The notes under the pieces: model-generated
Database searches by the model: none
Seen by the model: the letters and a program-made list of their open reading frames with translations, nothing else
Told to the model about the DNA's origin: nothing
Made by a program: the position numbers and the translations under genes
In this document: piece by piece, positions 1 through 13,000 of the stretch
How the letters are laid out: each line of letters starts with the position of its first letter
How positions within the stretch are numbered: the stretch's first letter is position 1
Origin: Blastobasis lacticolella
Taxonomy: Eukaryota > Arthropoda > Insecta > Lepidoptera > Blastobasidae
Assembly: GCA_905147135.1 (NCBI GenBank)
Contig: LR990040.1
Span: 22,457,857-22,521,856, forward strand
DNA length: 64,000 bases
Direction: 5' to 3'

Positions 1-244
1 GTAATAAACATTCAAACATTCTTTCATATTTTCAAAATAATTATAAATGCCATAAAGCTATATGTCATAATCATTCACGTAATTATAAAGAAACCAAACG
101 ATAACGATAACGATTATAAGGATGTATGGATATTCACGCAAAACCTACTGTACGGATTTTGACAACATTTGGCAGTGTTATTGCATACGAGTACCTACAT
201 TTCAGAACAAAACAGGCTATAATAATGTATCACGAAATTCAGTG

Positions 245-285
245 AATTTTACGCGGACCAAGTCGCGGGCAAATGCTAGCTAATA
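245..285 (+). mobile_element. Helitron-like 3' end fragment
   Basis: The stretch contains AAGTCGCGGGCAAATGCTAG, matching the other ends in this window that read 'gcgaacgaagtcgcgggc...CTAG'. Ending in CTAG after a GC-rich self-complementary segment is the habit of non-autonomous Helitron 3' ends. No 5' end was identified. Family assignment is inference. Confidence 0.3.
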
Positions 286-439
286 TTGAAATATTAATAA
301 AGCTTGTCCAAGTTTAATATCCAATCGTTGGTGAATATTCAAATTTAGACAATAATTTATACAGCCACCGAATTCGATTTGCAATCAAAATCACTGGAAT
401 TTAACTTAGTTCGTTGAACGCCGTCTTACTAATAAAAAA

Positions 440-650
440 GTTAAAATGAAAAATATTTTTTCATAGCAAGCTCAAATACCCGCTATGGGTTCTCTATGAT
501 CATTCAGAGTATTTGTCAAGACTAATTAAACGAGTCTAAACTCGATGACTTACCATGCGTAGTTTTGTAGTTCCTATGGCCATCTTCCGTCTCCATCATC
601 AGATCAGGTCGATGGTATTGTAACATGGCATTGTCACGGATCTTACTTAT
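440..650 (+). repeat. Dispersed repeat, 'cca tca tca gat cag' family
   Basis: It carries the words 'atcattcagag', 'gtagttcctatggccatctt' and 'tccatcatcagatcagg' that recur at about 3420, 26400, 31315, 55690 and 60270. No coding potential is seen. It is probably a non-autonomous element; class unknown. Confidence 0.4.
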
Positions 651-699
651 GTGTGAGTAACGTGTAATCTAAGTAAGAGCGTGTACTTAGCTAAGTAAG

Positions 700-1080
700 A
701 GCGCCGGGGGCCGAGCGGTTAGAGTATCCGATTCATAAGCCAGAGGTCCCGGGTTCGAATCCCGCTCCGGCCATGTACCAATGACTGTTTTCTGAGTTAT
801 GTACATTGATACAACTGATATTGTACGTTTTCTGAGTTATGTACAGTTGAATACTAACCGATGTACGGTGAGGAAAAACATCGTGATGAAACCTGCACAT
901 TCAGGCGACTAGATGTGTAACCATGATCCAATCTGGTCAGGTTCCCCTGGTAGCAGGGTCATGGAGGTCAGATGGCAGTCGCTCCACTGTAATTACCTGA
1001 CCTGCCAAATCTTGGATCATGGTCACGGCGTACCCGAGCCTTTGTGCGCGAGACCACAACCGGGACATTAACGACAAGAT
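700..1080 (+). mobile_element. tRNA-derived SINE, near full length
   Basis: The head (about 705-775) resembles a tRNA gene with an A box in 'ggccgagcggttagag' and a B box GGTTCGAATCC. The body follows with 'acctgcacattcaggcgact', 'catgatccaatctggtcagg' and the tail 'accgggacattaacg'. It is longer than other copies because 'ttttctgagttatgtaca' is present twice (about 790-845). The degenerate arms and the body downstream argue against a functional tRNA. At least a dozen relatives lie in this window. Confidence 0.8.
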
Positions 1081-3419
1081 GTTTTTTTTAACGTGTAATT
1101 TCAGCTCAATCGGAAACCGGGAAATGGGTCTAATTTTTGTTGCAAGATTTTATTACAAACAGATGAGACTAAAAACAAGTTCAAATGAAAAAAAAAGTAA
1201 TAGCAAGTTTTAATCGTGGGTTAAATGTTTTTGGTATACCCATACATTTCAATTGGCGACACTTAGTTCTAGTTTTGGAAATAAGTTTGTCACCACAAGT
1301 TTGTGTAACTTGACAGAAACTAATGGTACTCTCCGAGATAATAACTCCATAAATTATCTGACCCGATGAAACGCTTGTCAATTTTTATTATCGATTAAAA
1401 ATCCTTTCCGTCTCTTTCTACAACTGACCATAGAAAAGGTGACAAATTTCAATGGATGGTTAACAATTTATTAATGTACGAGACTGTACGAGAGTGTACT
1501 GTAGTGGAAACTGGCACTAAGCGTTGCCATTTTAAAATGTCATGCCAATTCCAATAACAGCGACGCGGCGACGTTGTCACCGGGTCAGATATTTGTTAAT
1601 AAAAATACGTGTGGCACTCGGGGACTGCCCCGGCAAAGCTATTGCATAGTTATTTTTATCAACTTATGCAATTATAATTATTTATTTATTTTATTTATGC
1701 AGTATTTTTTTTTCTTTGATATTAATTCGAGCTTCGTACAGTCGTACCATACACGTTAAGGTTCAACTAGTCGCGGGCTCGAACTCACTCGTGGACGCGG
1801 CCAAAAAGCACGCTGTCTGCCTAGCATTGTGTCTAAAAGAGATAGAATCAGTTATGAGCAGTTAGCAGCTAGTCTACACGCATACGTCTAGTCGCACGCA
1901 CCGTGCCGAAGTCTGCCGAACTGAAACGACGTTAGACGATGCACGGCTTTCAACGTCGCACCGCTGTGCCGGTCGGAGTGGGGGGTGTTAGGTTTTTTTC
2001 GTTACGGAATTTCTTGATTCGGTCGCCGTGCTCAAAGCCCGTGATAAATGTTATGCAATAGCTTAAATTTTTTTTCAAATCTTATTTTGACATAAGCCAT
2101 GTAGAGCGAACGTTCAACGCTTAACCATGGTATGGACAATTTTTAACATGTAAGGCGGCTAGTTGTTTACATTTTGATTTTCAGGTAAAACCTCATTTTG
2201 TGGTTATACTCAAATCGAATATACATCCTGCTGAATACATTCAAGTCAAACAAATTACACATCTCGTAATATAAGACAGCGCAATAATGTAAGGATTCTA
2301 ATGAGCAATCTCTCTTGTTAAGCCACTATATATTAAAACCACGAGATAGGAGTTCTCGCTTGCTCACACGTTTCCTACAACCTAAGACTTCTACAAACTA
2401 GCCTACAACTCTCTTCAAATCGCTACCTACATCCTGATTGATTACTCATTACAAACAACCAATTCAATTTGTGTTGTCTGTAGTAGTAATAATCATTATC
2501 ATAATGTATTGTCCGTTCTGAAATGTGAGATATCCGCGACATCAATATTAAAACACCAACAATTTACACACTGGTGTCTGCCATCAGACAAGACGAAGGC
2601 AGACAAGAGAATAATTAATTGTCTTTCATGGGATTGAACCAATTAACAAACTTGGTTATCTACGGAGAACAAGATGTTAGAACAGGTACCACCTACGTGT
2701 CGGAGGTGTCGTGGATGACATGGCTTCGGCTGCTCTCATCACACCTCCGTTCATGCAATGTAGGAGCGCCGCTGGGTTTGTGGGTAGACCGTCGGACGCG
2801 GGGAGTCCCACAGAATCCCTTTGTCCCCCGACGGAGGGATTTTTTTGCATTACGCATTCCCAGCGTAAAAAAAATTTACAACATGTAGCATTCATCAAAG
2901 TTTTTGGATTACAAAACAACCATCAAATTCATAAAAATAAAATTAGTCGGGCGTCGCTCTTTATTAATGAGACGTTCGTCGCAATACTATTCATTCGATC
3001 TATATTATGTAGCACCATCGTTCTTTAGCACAAACGTTCGTCGCACAAATTTGATTTCGAAAAATAATTCGTTGAAGCAACGAACCGATAATCGATCATT
3101 CGTAGTTCGAACCAAAGTTACGGATTCTGGCGTAATAGTACCGAGTTGAATTGTCAAAGGCCCCCGGTTAACCGACTAACTAACTTTTACCTTCCGCCAA
3201 CCTCCTACGTTCAATAGAACTAAAAAATATTTGTCTTTGAAACAATAACTCATGAAATGTTTGAATTAAAATACAGGTTAAACTATTGCGGTTAATATTT
3301 AGCATATCTGGAAGCCTTTGGAAGCATTATTATTATAATTTTATAAGTGCTTAAATCATAATACGCGAAAAGAAACCCAAAATAAGTTTTAAATCCTAAT
3401 CTTTCTCTCCTCCGACTCA

Positions 3420-3660
3420 ATCCTCCGAAATAGTACTCATCACGACAATTCCAAAGAGCCCAAACACGATGAGGTTATCTTGTTGCGCTCAGTAGTTCTT
3501 ATGCCCACCATCCGACTCCATCATAAGACATCATATACCTTTCAGCTCTCAAATCTCTCCTGAAATCATGCGAGTCTAATTTGACCTATTTCCTGTAAGA
3601 TCAACCCAATCTTGCAGGAAGTGAGTCTTAATTAGCCTTGCAAGATTTCAGGACATGCAT
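3420..3660 (+). repeat. Dispersed non-coding repeat
   Basis: It shares 'ttccaaagagcccaaacacg', 'atgaggttatcttgttgcg' and 'gactccatcat' with copies at 26400-26720 and 31315-31560, followed by a 'tcaaatttgacc..tgcaagat' segment. No ORF is present. Class not identified. Confidence 0.5.
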
Positions 3661-3667
3661 TTTTTGT

Positions 3668-3740
3668 GACATACGGTAGGCAAACAGGCAAGTGGGCCAC
3701 CTGATGGGAAGTGATCACCACTGCCTATAGACATTAGCAA
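3668..3740 (-). mobile_element. LINE 3'-end scrap
   Basis: The text 'aacaggcaagtgggccacct' followed by 'gatgggaagtgatcacc' is the reverse complement of the tail downstream of the reverse-transcriptase C-terminus in the better preserved copy at 39925-40150. It is about 100 bases upstream of the first peroxidase coding exon. Confidence 0.5.
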
Positions 3741-3838
3741 CACCAAGAGTATCAGAGTATAACAGATCTATAACACGTACAAGTAAATTTATGTAAATGC
3801 TTGTAAAATACTTATAAAAATCTCTTACGTTGTTCCAG

Positions 3839-4029
3839 ATGAAGATCATCATACCACTTCTGCTGGTATGCGCCGCGAGCAGCTCTCATGGGCAATTTGG
3901 AGAGCAGTTCCAGGCGTTCATACAAGCGGTCACACCTGCAAACTTCCAGGTGCCACAGGCCTTTGCCTCGTTCGCCAGGTTATTGACACCTGGAGCGGCA
4001 GCTGACAGGTTACCTGTCACCGGATTTGG
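3839..4029 (+). CDS. Peroxidase exon 1: start codon and signal peptide
   Basis: The exon opens with ATG directly after the acceptor TTCCAG, so an untranslated exon must lie upstream. It encodes [18 protein letters not shown], a basic-hydrophobic-small-residue leader with likely cleavage near residue 18, then a Phe/Gln/Ala-rich stretch without Cys. The donor is TTTGG|GTGAGA, phase 2. Confidence 0.85.
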
Positions 4030-7000
4030 GTGAGACATAGTCTAAGATTTAGATTAATGGTGTGGATATCTCTAGACAATTCTATAGTGCTACCAACCTA
4101 TCTGTTTAGTAGACTGCGTCGACACTTCACTCAAAAATATGACATTTCACATAACCTAACCGTCAGAAAACTTGGGAAAACCACTAAACTAAAAAAAATA
4201 CGGTGAATACTCTGTGTGATTGAGTGAAGGATAAAAATGGCCGCCCATTTTTGTGTGCGTTCACATTCACCGGCGTGACAGCGCGGTACAAATCAAACTA
4301 TTGCCAGACCCTGGTGTATGTGTGTGAGTGTGTAGGTCATGTACAACAAAATAAATTGTCAACAAATTGTCGTACCTTGCATGCTTCACTTCTCTTTTGC
4401 CCCGACCAATTTTACATATTTACATATATTGAAATATTTTCTAAAAAAACACAACCGATTTTAATGAAACAAGGCTCAGTCTATCTTGATTGAACTGGCT
4501 TGCAAATGAAGAAAACTGCATCAATATCGGCCAATCCGTTCAGGACTTGCGATGCCACAGCAGATACACCTCCACACATATACAGAGCAACATCACACAT
4601 ATATACACAACAGACACACCCGTCAAACTTATAACACCCCACTTTTTTCGTCGCAGGTTAAAAAGCGGATGCAGTTTCGATTTATTTACTGAACATATAA
4701 GTTGGTAGAAATATACTGTAGTACACAACGAATCAGCTGACCACTTAGTTCATATTGCCATTTGGTCCGGCGGTCAACTAGTTCGTTGCATGACTGTATA
4801 TAAAGCTCTTTGGTATCTCTATGAGAATTTAGGGACGTTTCTTTTCGTTGGGCAACTGACTCTTTCCATTAGATGACTCGTTTACTCGAATGCCTATGCC
4901 TCCCTCTCTTATAAAAAAATCGTGTATAATAAACATCATATCATCTACTACGTTTTATTTCCTTATCGTGTATGCAATCGGGAAATCTATATACCTAAAT
5001 ACATTAAAGTCACAAAAAAAGTGACTTCAATGTGGCTGCTTAGTGAAACGGCAAGAGGATATCAGGCACTCGGGAAAGCTAACCAAAAGCGAAAAGAAAA
5101 TGTTCTGATTGTCAAAGAGAATTTACTTTAGTAGGAATAAGAATATACACTGTAAAATATAGCGCGCTTCAGCACTTGAAAGCACTGTGCACTTAAAAAT
5201 TAAATTGGTTAATGACATAAAATATGATAAAATATAGTCTTATTATTGGAAAGGTGACATCGTCGAGTATGTAGAAAGTGTTAATTCCAATTACTTAAGC
5301 ACAATACTGAACTTTGAATATTTTGATAAATTGTAAATTATAAATAGTTATTTTGAAATTGACGGAGATTACCCAGTATCAAGAAGTTTATAGACAATTT
5401 GAACTTATCGTTATTTCGTAGCTTGCGGTTTTCTCTCGCGCGCAGTTCGGATCTTTGTAAACATTCAACTATCCCACGGGGCTCTATTGCTTTTCCGGGA
5501 TCATGCCCTATGACACTTGGGAATAGTGTAGCTTTCTGTTAGTGAAAGAGTTTTCGAACTCGATGTTTCCTAACATCCCAACTTACAAACATAAGTACAA
5601 TTTTTTTCTCTTTATTATGTAAGTACAGAAAACTCGCAAGAAAGCTCGCAATGACATGTAAGCCGTATTAATTAATGTTTCATTGTGATAAAGTTCAAAT
5701 TTTCAGAGCTCTTACACGTAAGGAAGAATAGCGGGGTGAAAGTTTCTGTGATACTGGGATGCGTTATATCAATTAGTATAAGTTTATCATCTAGCAAAGT
5801 TGTAAAGTTATCTTATTTTAAAATCAAAGATAGAGGAAGCTATTGGTGTGTACAATTTTATTTTATCAACACAAGAATATACTGACTATGGATATGATCA
5901 GGGATGGCATGATTTAAATAAATAGTTTTAAAACAGTTTGAAAGAAATCAATATTCGAAAAATGAAAAAAATACAAAGTTTAAAACAAATTTAACTATAA
6001 ATGAATGGAAATAAATAAAAAAGATTAAGCATTTGAGTCTTAACAAGGCTTCATCATGGCGTATGATCCATCTTCGGCCGCAGCGTCACTTACCAACAGG
6101 TGAGATGGCAGTCTAATGCCTGTCTAGTGTAATAAAAAGCATTACGAACAAGTGCTTAAAACATTTTGAACCTGTTAAATCTGTTTATGTTTAAATATGA
6201 TTCATTATAATTGTAAATAGGTAGGATTCACAATGGCGATTACAAATGCTAATATTTCTCTCGGAGACGGTGATAAAGTTTTATAATACGTGTGTCATTT
6301 TGACCGCAGTATAAAAAATATCAAATTTAAATACGAATTTCTTATCGATGGATTTCCTTATAAAGTGTATAAAAAGAAATCCGGTCTGTTGGGGTTTTTG
6401 CGTGATCTCATTCAAAGGACTTGTCGATGTTTTTGCAGGTAATAAAATGAATATTCAATTTAATACGAAGACTATCTCATATTAATGCAAAACATCGCGT
6501 TAACGTCACACATTTAAAAATGTTTCATATATAATTATTATGTTCCCAATCCGTGACCTTGATATGCTGACCAACAACTGCATGAATATTTGCTATAGTG
6601 CCACTTAGTCTGGCGCTGTAACTCTGTCGTCCACGGACCTGTTTATTCTTGTGTTGAATTTATTAACTCCGCTAAAGCACATGTAGAAACCACAATGTAT
6701 ATACCTACAATCACTATTGCATGTACATATTGTAACGTAAGATGCACTGATTTTTCCTCAGCACCCGACCCGCAGGAGCTGCCGCATCCAGACCAGGAAA
6801 CAGGTTTCTAGTTCCACAATTAATTGCTTAACTAACGGAGATAGTGCCAGGGGTCCAAGGAATTGAGGTATCCGAAAGATCTGTCAGTTTGTAAGTTGTT
6901 TATTTATTCTGCTAGGCACTATTTGGCTTCGGTTGAGACTAAAATGTAAGCATCATGTAGGTACAATTCTAAGCAGAATAAATTAATTTGTCTTTCAACG

Positions 7001-10000
7001 TATATTAAGTTAGTCGACCTCTAGATGTATCAAATTCTATATACCTATGTGTTATCAAAATCAAGTTTCATTCAAGCGCGAGACACGTTTGGCAATCAAT
7101 TATTAAAATCTTCTTATGAAATCAAAATGTGAAAGGATCCCCGTCGCCATTTCTTTAACATTGCACTAAAACTTGAGGTTCTTAAAAAGCAATGTCTATC
7201 GGCCACCTAGAAGGCCGGCTCATCTGCTCCCCTTAGGAAGCAGATGTCCTTGATGATGGTGGCGGCTTTCCATCAACAGGACCGTCTGACATTATCAATA
7301 AAAACATCTTTCGTATACCTCGAACCTCCGAACGTCCTAACCATGTAGAGTCTGTCTGTGAGGACAGAGAATCTTCATATGTGAGGGCCTTAAATTACCT
7401 ACTGGTAATCGCTTCTCTCTCTGCACAGACTACCTACAATTATTGGCATTCAGTATATGTTAACTATGTTACCGCATGGACATATCCGTGACCGACCATG
7501 ACATTGAATTTAAGCTGTATAACCTGTTTAGAAATTGATAAGTGTTGGTATTAATAGATGTTGTTAGATAGGGTTAGCGCGGGTGTTTTAATGCGACAAT
7601 AGTAAGTAGAGCCGGATGTACCCTAAGGCCCAGATATTTAGGACATCCAATCGTGGTAAATAGTGCTGTGGTCTGTGGCAGAGGCAATTCGATAGTACTA
7701 AACAAACGCTACTGTCTCAACTGCACTCAACTTCACTCATTCACACCGCCCACGCCGTGTGACTAACCCAGATTTTAAAAGGCAAAATACTAAGAACTCT
7801 GAGCATGCATGACTCGCTCATTTATGTTGTTTTCATTATGTTATTTTGAGACAAAACTCGAATAAGTTTCGAGCTCGCTACGTTCGCTCTTTTTTATGCG
7901 TTCGCACCGCCCGTGCCACGTAATCAATCCGAATTTGAAGAGTCAATATACTAAAAATTCCTAGCCGAGTTCGCTGCGCTTGCTCAGTCATTGGTTTATG
8001 TTACGTTTAATATCTTTTGCGCTAAAATTTGATAAGTTTCGAGCTCACTACGCTCGCTTAAAGTAGGTTTTATTACGATCTTCTTAGATTATAAGGGACT
8101 TAAGTTAAGACTTTCTCAATCCAGCACGGCTGTGTATAACATACCTGTAGGTTTTCTTGCGCTTATATTCTGACTACGCCTTGCGTCACTGTAGTCGAAA
8201 TTCTAAATAAGTACTATATATGTGCTAATGGGGTGAGTTATAAAGTCATATAAAGACGTTTAGTATTTTTTGTTTTATTTTGGAGGTGCTCAATAAAAAA
8301 CGGCCCCGGGTGTCCCAAGCCACGCCGTCGCTGGCTCAGGATAGAACACCTATTTACAGTAATCGGGAAAGGATTTTTGTCATATACAAATCCCTACGAT
8401 GGTTTTGGCGACAGCCTCAGTGTTGGTGTACATGTCCTGAGTACATCTAAGGATTTGACATTACATTAGACCTTAATTAGAAGGCCAACGGTCTTTAATG
8501 GTGTTTGCACGTTGTGAGCCGTCTAGGTCTTAATGGCAACACACTTCGTCTCCGCGACGTTGTCAGCTTCTAGATGAGCTTCTGTCCATTCGTTTGAGGT
8601 TTTGGTCTTTGCGCTCCAATCGAGGCATCGGCGGCCTCTACGAACTCCAGTCCTTTATTTTTAAAAGATGACCACTTAGTGGACGGTTCGTAACGTTTTT
8701 TTTTTTTTTTTTTTTTTATTACTTTACTAGCCAGGCATTTGACCGCCACCTCACCTGGTGGTAAGTGACGATGCGGTCTATGATGGAGCATGCCTGTCTA
8801 GGAACAGCCTATTCACTCTAGCCTTGAAGGCATCCAGATTATATTGATCAGGGAACACACTCGCAGGCAACGCATTCCACTCCTTAGCCGTACGCATTAT
8901 AAAAGTCGAGCCAAAGCGGCTCGTGCGGATAGTTGGAAGATCAACGACATAAGGATGAAGCACTCGCCCGGATCGCGTCTCCCGATGGCGGAAAGGGGCC
9001 GGCGGAATGAGGTCGTGCAACTGCTTCGCACACTCTCCGAAGTGCAACCTGTAGAAAACCGACAAACGCGCAACCCTACGCCGATGCTCGAGGCTCTGCA
9101 GCTTAGCCTCAATTAACTGCGGATCACAAATTAGTCTCTTTGCCCGTTTTTCCACCGAATCCAAAGCAGCCAGTTGGTATTTGGCTGATCCATCCCAGAG
9201 GTGGCAGCAGTACTCCATGCAAGATCGGACTTGTGCTTGATATAATTGAAGCAACTGCCTTGAAGTGAAGTACCGCTTGACCTTCGAGAGGATTCCAAGT
9301 TTTTTTGCAGCAGTCTTGGCTTTTGATTCGATGTACTGTCCAAAGTTGAGATTGGTTGATAGCTCAACACCCAAGAGCTGTAGGTTGTCGGAAATTTCCA
9401 CAGACACACCCCGGAAAGTCGGAGCCAGATGGAATGGACTCCGTTTAGCGGAAAACAAACACGCCTGTGTTTTGGTGGCGTTGAACGACACTAGATTGGC
9501 TTCGCCCCAATCGGACACTGCATTACGTTCTGCAATAAGCCATCCACTGCTTACCCGGACGTCCATTGGTGTCCTTGGATTAACTTGCACAATATAAGGT
9601 GTTGTCTACGGCGGATCAGCGGCTAGTGAGATGCGGGGGATTTTTTCTCCCTCACTATTTGGCTGGTCATAGCCAAAGGCTCCAGTGAGTTCGTCAAAAC
9701 TCCTCGCTATAACAAAACTGGCGCTAAATTTTCGGTTATAAGGACATGTCATAGGCCATTTACCTTGCAAGACCAGAGAAATGCACACGAGTATTGCTGA
9801 ACGTTACCTTGACAGATTGCAATAGTAAAAGGAGAAAAGAAGTTATATAATCATTATCACCTTGGCGTCAATGGCCCGGGCTCCGCCTTGCCCTTGTTAT
9901 GGCAAATCAAGTAATTAGTAAAGGCTTAATAAACTCTCTATTATTTAAATGGCCGATGAAAGGCATGCAAATGCAAATATCATCATCATCTTTGTCGAAG

Positions 10001-13000
10001 AACACTACAAAAGTGCAAAACAATACAGTCGCCACCTTGGAACAATATACATGCCTTGAAGGAATATTTTAATTCAATTTTAACATATTTCTACGGTTTG
10101 TCTCGAGCATACCGCGAGAAGCTTTCAGGGTGTTATCCGCGTTACAGACAATAATCCTTAGACACCCCCATCAATATCTAATATCACTCATACAATATTT
10201 TTAATTAATTGGATTTGTATTTCTTTTCACAAAGTCTAAAGCAGTTCTGTGCGTTTTATCTCAAGCGAATATTGTAGTCCAATTATTTTTTAATTATTCT
10301 TTTTTGTTTACACCGTATAGAACAATCTGTTTCATCGATATGACGCATTTGGTCCTATGCTAAGATACTGTAATTGCAAATAAATGCAAATTAATCTCCC
10401 ACAAGTAACACAAACTGTGTAAACATAGTATCTAATCTAGTATATAAATCGTTCTAAATCTATAAATGAAGCTCACCTTAGTTCTTCAACATCATTATTG
10501 AATACACTAGACTAGAAGATGATATTTAGATTTGTGTTATTTTGTGGGTTGTTTATAGCAACATTCTTCGGAAATGATTGGTAAGATTTCACAATGATAA
10601 TTAACTATTAAAGATGTTTTCTAGAATCTTCCGTTTATTGCTTCCGTCTCAATATTTATAGAAAGATTTGTTTCACGAAAATTGATTTCCACGGAGACTA
10701 AATGCTTTAAAAGCTCCGGTGCTAGAGTATGGCATGTGAAAGCGTACACTGGAATGTTTTTGCCTATCATCTGTGGTTGTGATCAGAGTGGTTAAGGTAT
10801 CCGATTCGTTAGCGAGAGAAACAGGGTTCGAATTCCGGAAATTGATTACCGGGAAGTAGGTCAAATACTGTGTTAGCTATAATGGAGCAAGGCACTTCGA
10901 ACCTTGGCTCTCATATTAGATCGTATGCATTATTTGGCCCACTTCCTGGCATTCGATTGAGTTGAAATTTTGCATACGCATGTAAAAGTCAGATGACAAT
11001 ACAATATTATGATATCCGTGAGGTATTCTGATGATGGCCCGGAAGGTGGCCACAGAAACTCTTGAATATTAAAATGCAACGCAATCGTGTTTGGGCTCGC
11101 TTGATTTATCTTGACGAGGAGTCCCTATTCCCAAATGGTACCTACTGACCACAGAAACTAATTAACATGATGCTGTGTTCATGAAAGCTAGCCCACGTGC
11201 TTCCGACACCCAAAAAAAGGTAATAATTCAGACCAATTAAATTACAGGCCTATAGCAGTAACGTCCCTGCTCACTAAAATAATGTAGCGGGTTATCAATA
11301 TCCAGCTCCTTGGATACCTCGAGGATCACCAGCTGGTCAGGGATCAGGGGTCAATATGGCTTTAGTTATGGTCGCTGAGCTGGTGACCTTCTTACGTATC
11401 TAACGCACTGGTGGACTGCGGCTGTCGAGAGCAAGGGGGAGGCTCTGGCTGCCAGCCTTGATACTGCCAAGGAATTTGATCGGGTCTGGCACAGGCTAGC
11501 AAAACTTCCGAAGTACGGTATCCCCGAGGGGCTCTGTGATTGGGTATCTAGTTTTCTGTCTGGACTGAGCATCCAAGTCGTTGTCGACGGATGCTGCTCC
11601 GATACCATGACTATTAATGCTGGAGTACTCCAAGGTTCAGTGCTATCTCCCACACTGTTTATGCTGCATATTAATGATATACTAATTATACCCAGTATTC
11701 ATTGTTATGCAGATGATAGTACTGGAGATGCTTATTATACTGGCCGAGCGGATGTCCTTCGTTCCGCGGTGTCGGAAAGCCGAATCAGACTTGTGTCCGA
11801 CATTTATTTATTTATTCGTACGGCAAAAATACAATATACGAGAAACACATTCAACTACAAATTTAAATCAAGCGAAGTCAGGCATTCAATTGCTTTGTCA
11901 CTAAGGGTGATCAGGTCCTCCGGGTCCGACATTGAACGTATGGGGTATTGTTCCCATCTTTATAAATTGTCTGATGGTACTAATAAGCCAGTTAAAACCA
12001 CTGGCCGACCGAGTGTACTTTGGTTCCCTGGGTACCGATTCTGCTGTGCAATGCAGTTGTTATTATGTTGCAATGTAACTGTGATGTTACTATAACAACG
12101 TCGAGGTATCGAGTCAGTCCCAGCATCATCCCAGTTAAATCATTGTTGGACCTTTGACACGTTTTTGTTGACATAATTGAAGGCAATTTGACAACTAAGA
12201 AAGATGAAACTTAGTAATTTATTTATTTAGTTATTTATTGGAGTAACAACAGCCATATAAAACCACAATGCAACTAAATTACCAGAAAATGAATTGTGGA
12301 AAAGTTCGAACTCATGAAAGTTGCAACTCAACATCTATCATTTGTATACCAATAACATGAAAGTTGCAACTCGATATCTGTCATTTAAATAACAATCACA
12401 CATTTGACATGCGATGCAATGGTAATGTTACTGCAACTGAGACGATTTCCGTACCAGAATCGAAGCTCTGTGTGTGTTCTACCGGTTGTACAATGGGGAA
12501 TGTTCTGAGGAACTTTACGATCTGATGCCCACAGCACAATTCCGCCATTGCACCACCTATCGTGGGCTGGGTACTCATCGTCACTACGTAGGCCTCTGTT
12601 CGTGTCCATGCGAGTGTTCAAAAGAACGTTTCTCGCACGATTTGTATGTGGAATGAGCTCCCAGCCGCAGCGTTTCCTTTGGATTATGACATGGGATCAG
12701 ATGCGAGCAATGCATTAGTAGCGCTCTTGGTGTTGCTGATATCCATAGGAGGAGGTGACCACTTTCCATCAGGTGGCCCGCTTGCCTGTTTGTTGGTCGT
12801 ACAAGATAAAAAAACATACGAGCCTTACCTAATTCGATAGGATTTTACGTTTATGGACACTTTTCATCTTAAAATGCCAAGGTTCCAAATGCCTTATGAC
12901 GTACACAGTATTTGATCCACTTCTCGGTATTCGATTAAATTATAGCATTTCAATCGGTAACACATCGAATGGTGCATCCTGTATACATGGAGCTTATTAT

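Larger units (their letters stand above)
1..3838. other. Upstream spacer, no recognised gene
   Basis: I see no host coding exon here. It holds a Helitron-like end (about 245-285), a dispersed repeat piece (about 440-650), a long SINE (700-1080), a GC-rich block of unknown origin (about 2686-2850) with the self-complementary words GTCGG and CCGAC, a second dispersed repeat piece (3420-3660) and a LINE tail (3668-3740). Because the first coding exon of the peroxidase gene begins right at a splice acceptor, at least one untranslated first exon and the promoter should lie here or further upstream, but I could not place them. Confidence 0.5.
4030..6761. other. Peroxidase intron 1
   Basis: This 2.7-kb intron contains a dispersed repeat (about 4430-4670, 'atcggccaatccgttcagg' to the 'cgtcaaacttataacacccc' block), a Helitron-like piece (about 5440-5560, 'gggaatagtgtagctttc') and a LINE tail (about 6040-6135). 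The remainder is AT-rich with nothing I recognise. Confidence 0.6.

Noticed and set aside
705..775. tRNA gene from A and B boxes
   Set aside because: The same head occurs in many copies, always followed by the SINE body; the arms are degenerate, so it is a SINE head, not a tRNA gene.
2619..3028. Overlapping open frames in the GC-rich block
   Set aside because: Frames on both strands are open because the block is GC-rich; no domain or splice signals support any of them.
8778..9590. Host gene on the minus strand
   Set aside because: The long open frame is a LINE ORF2 C-terminus with a poly(A) tail; related pieces recur at 11205, 23975 and 32465.
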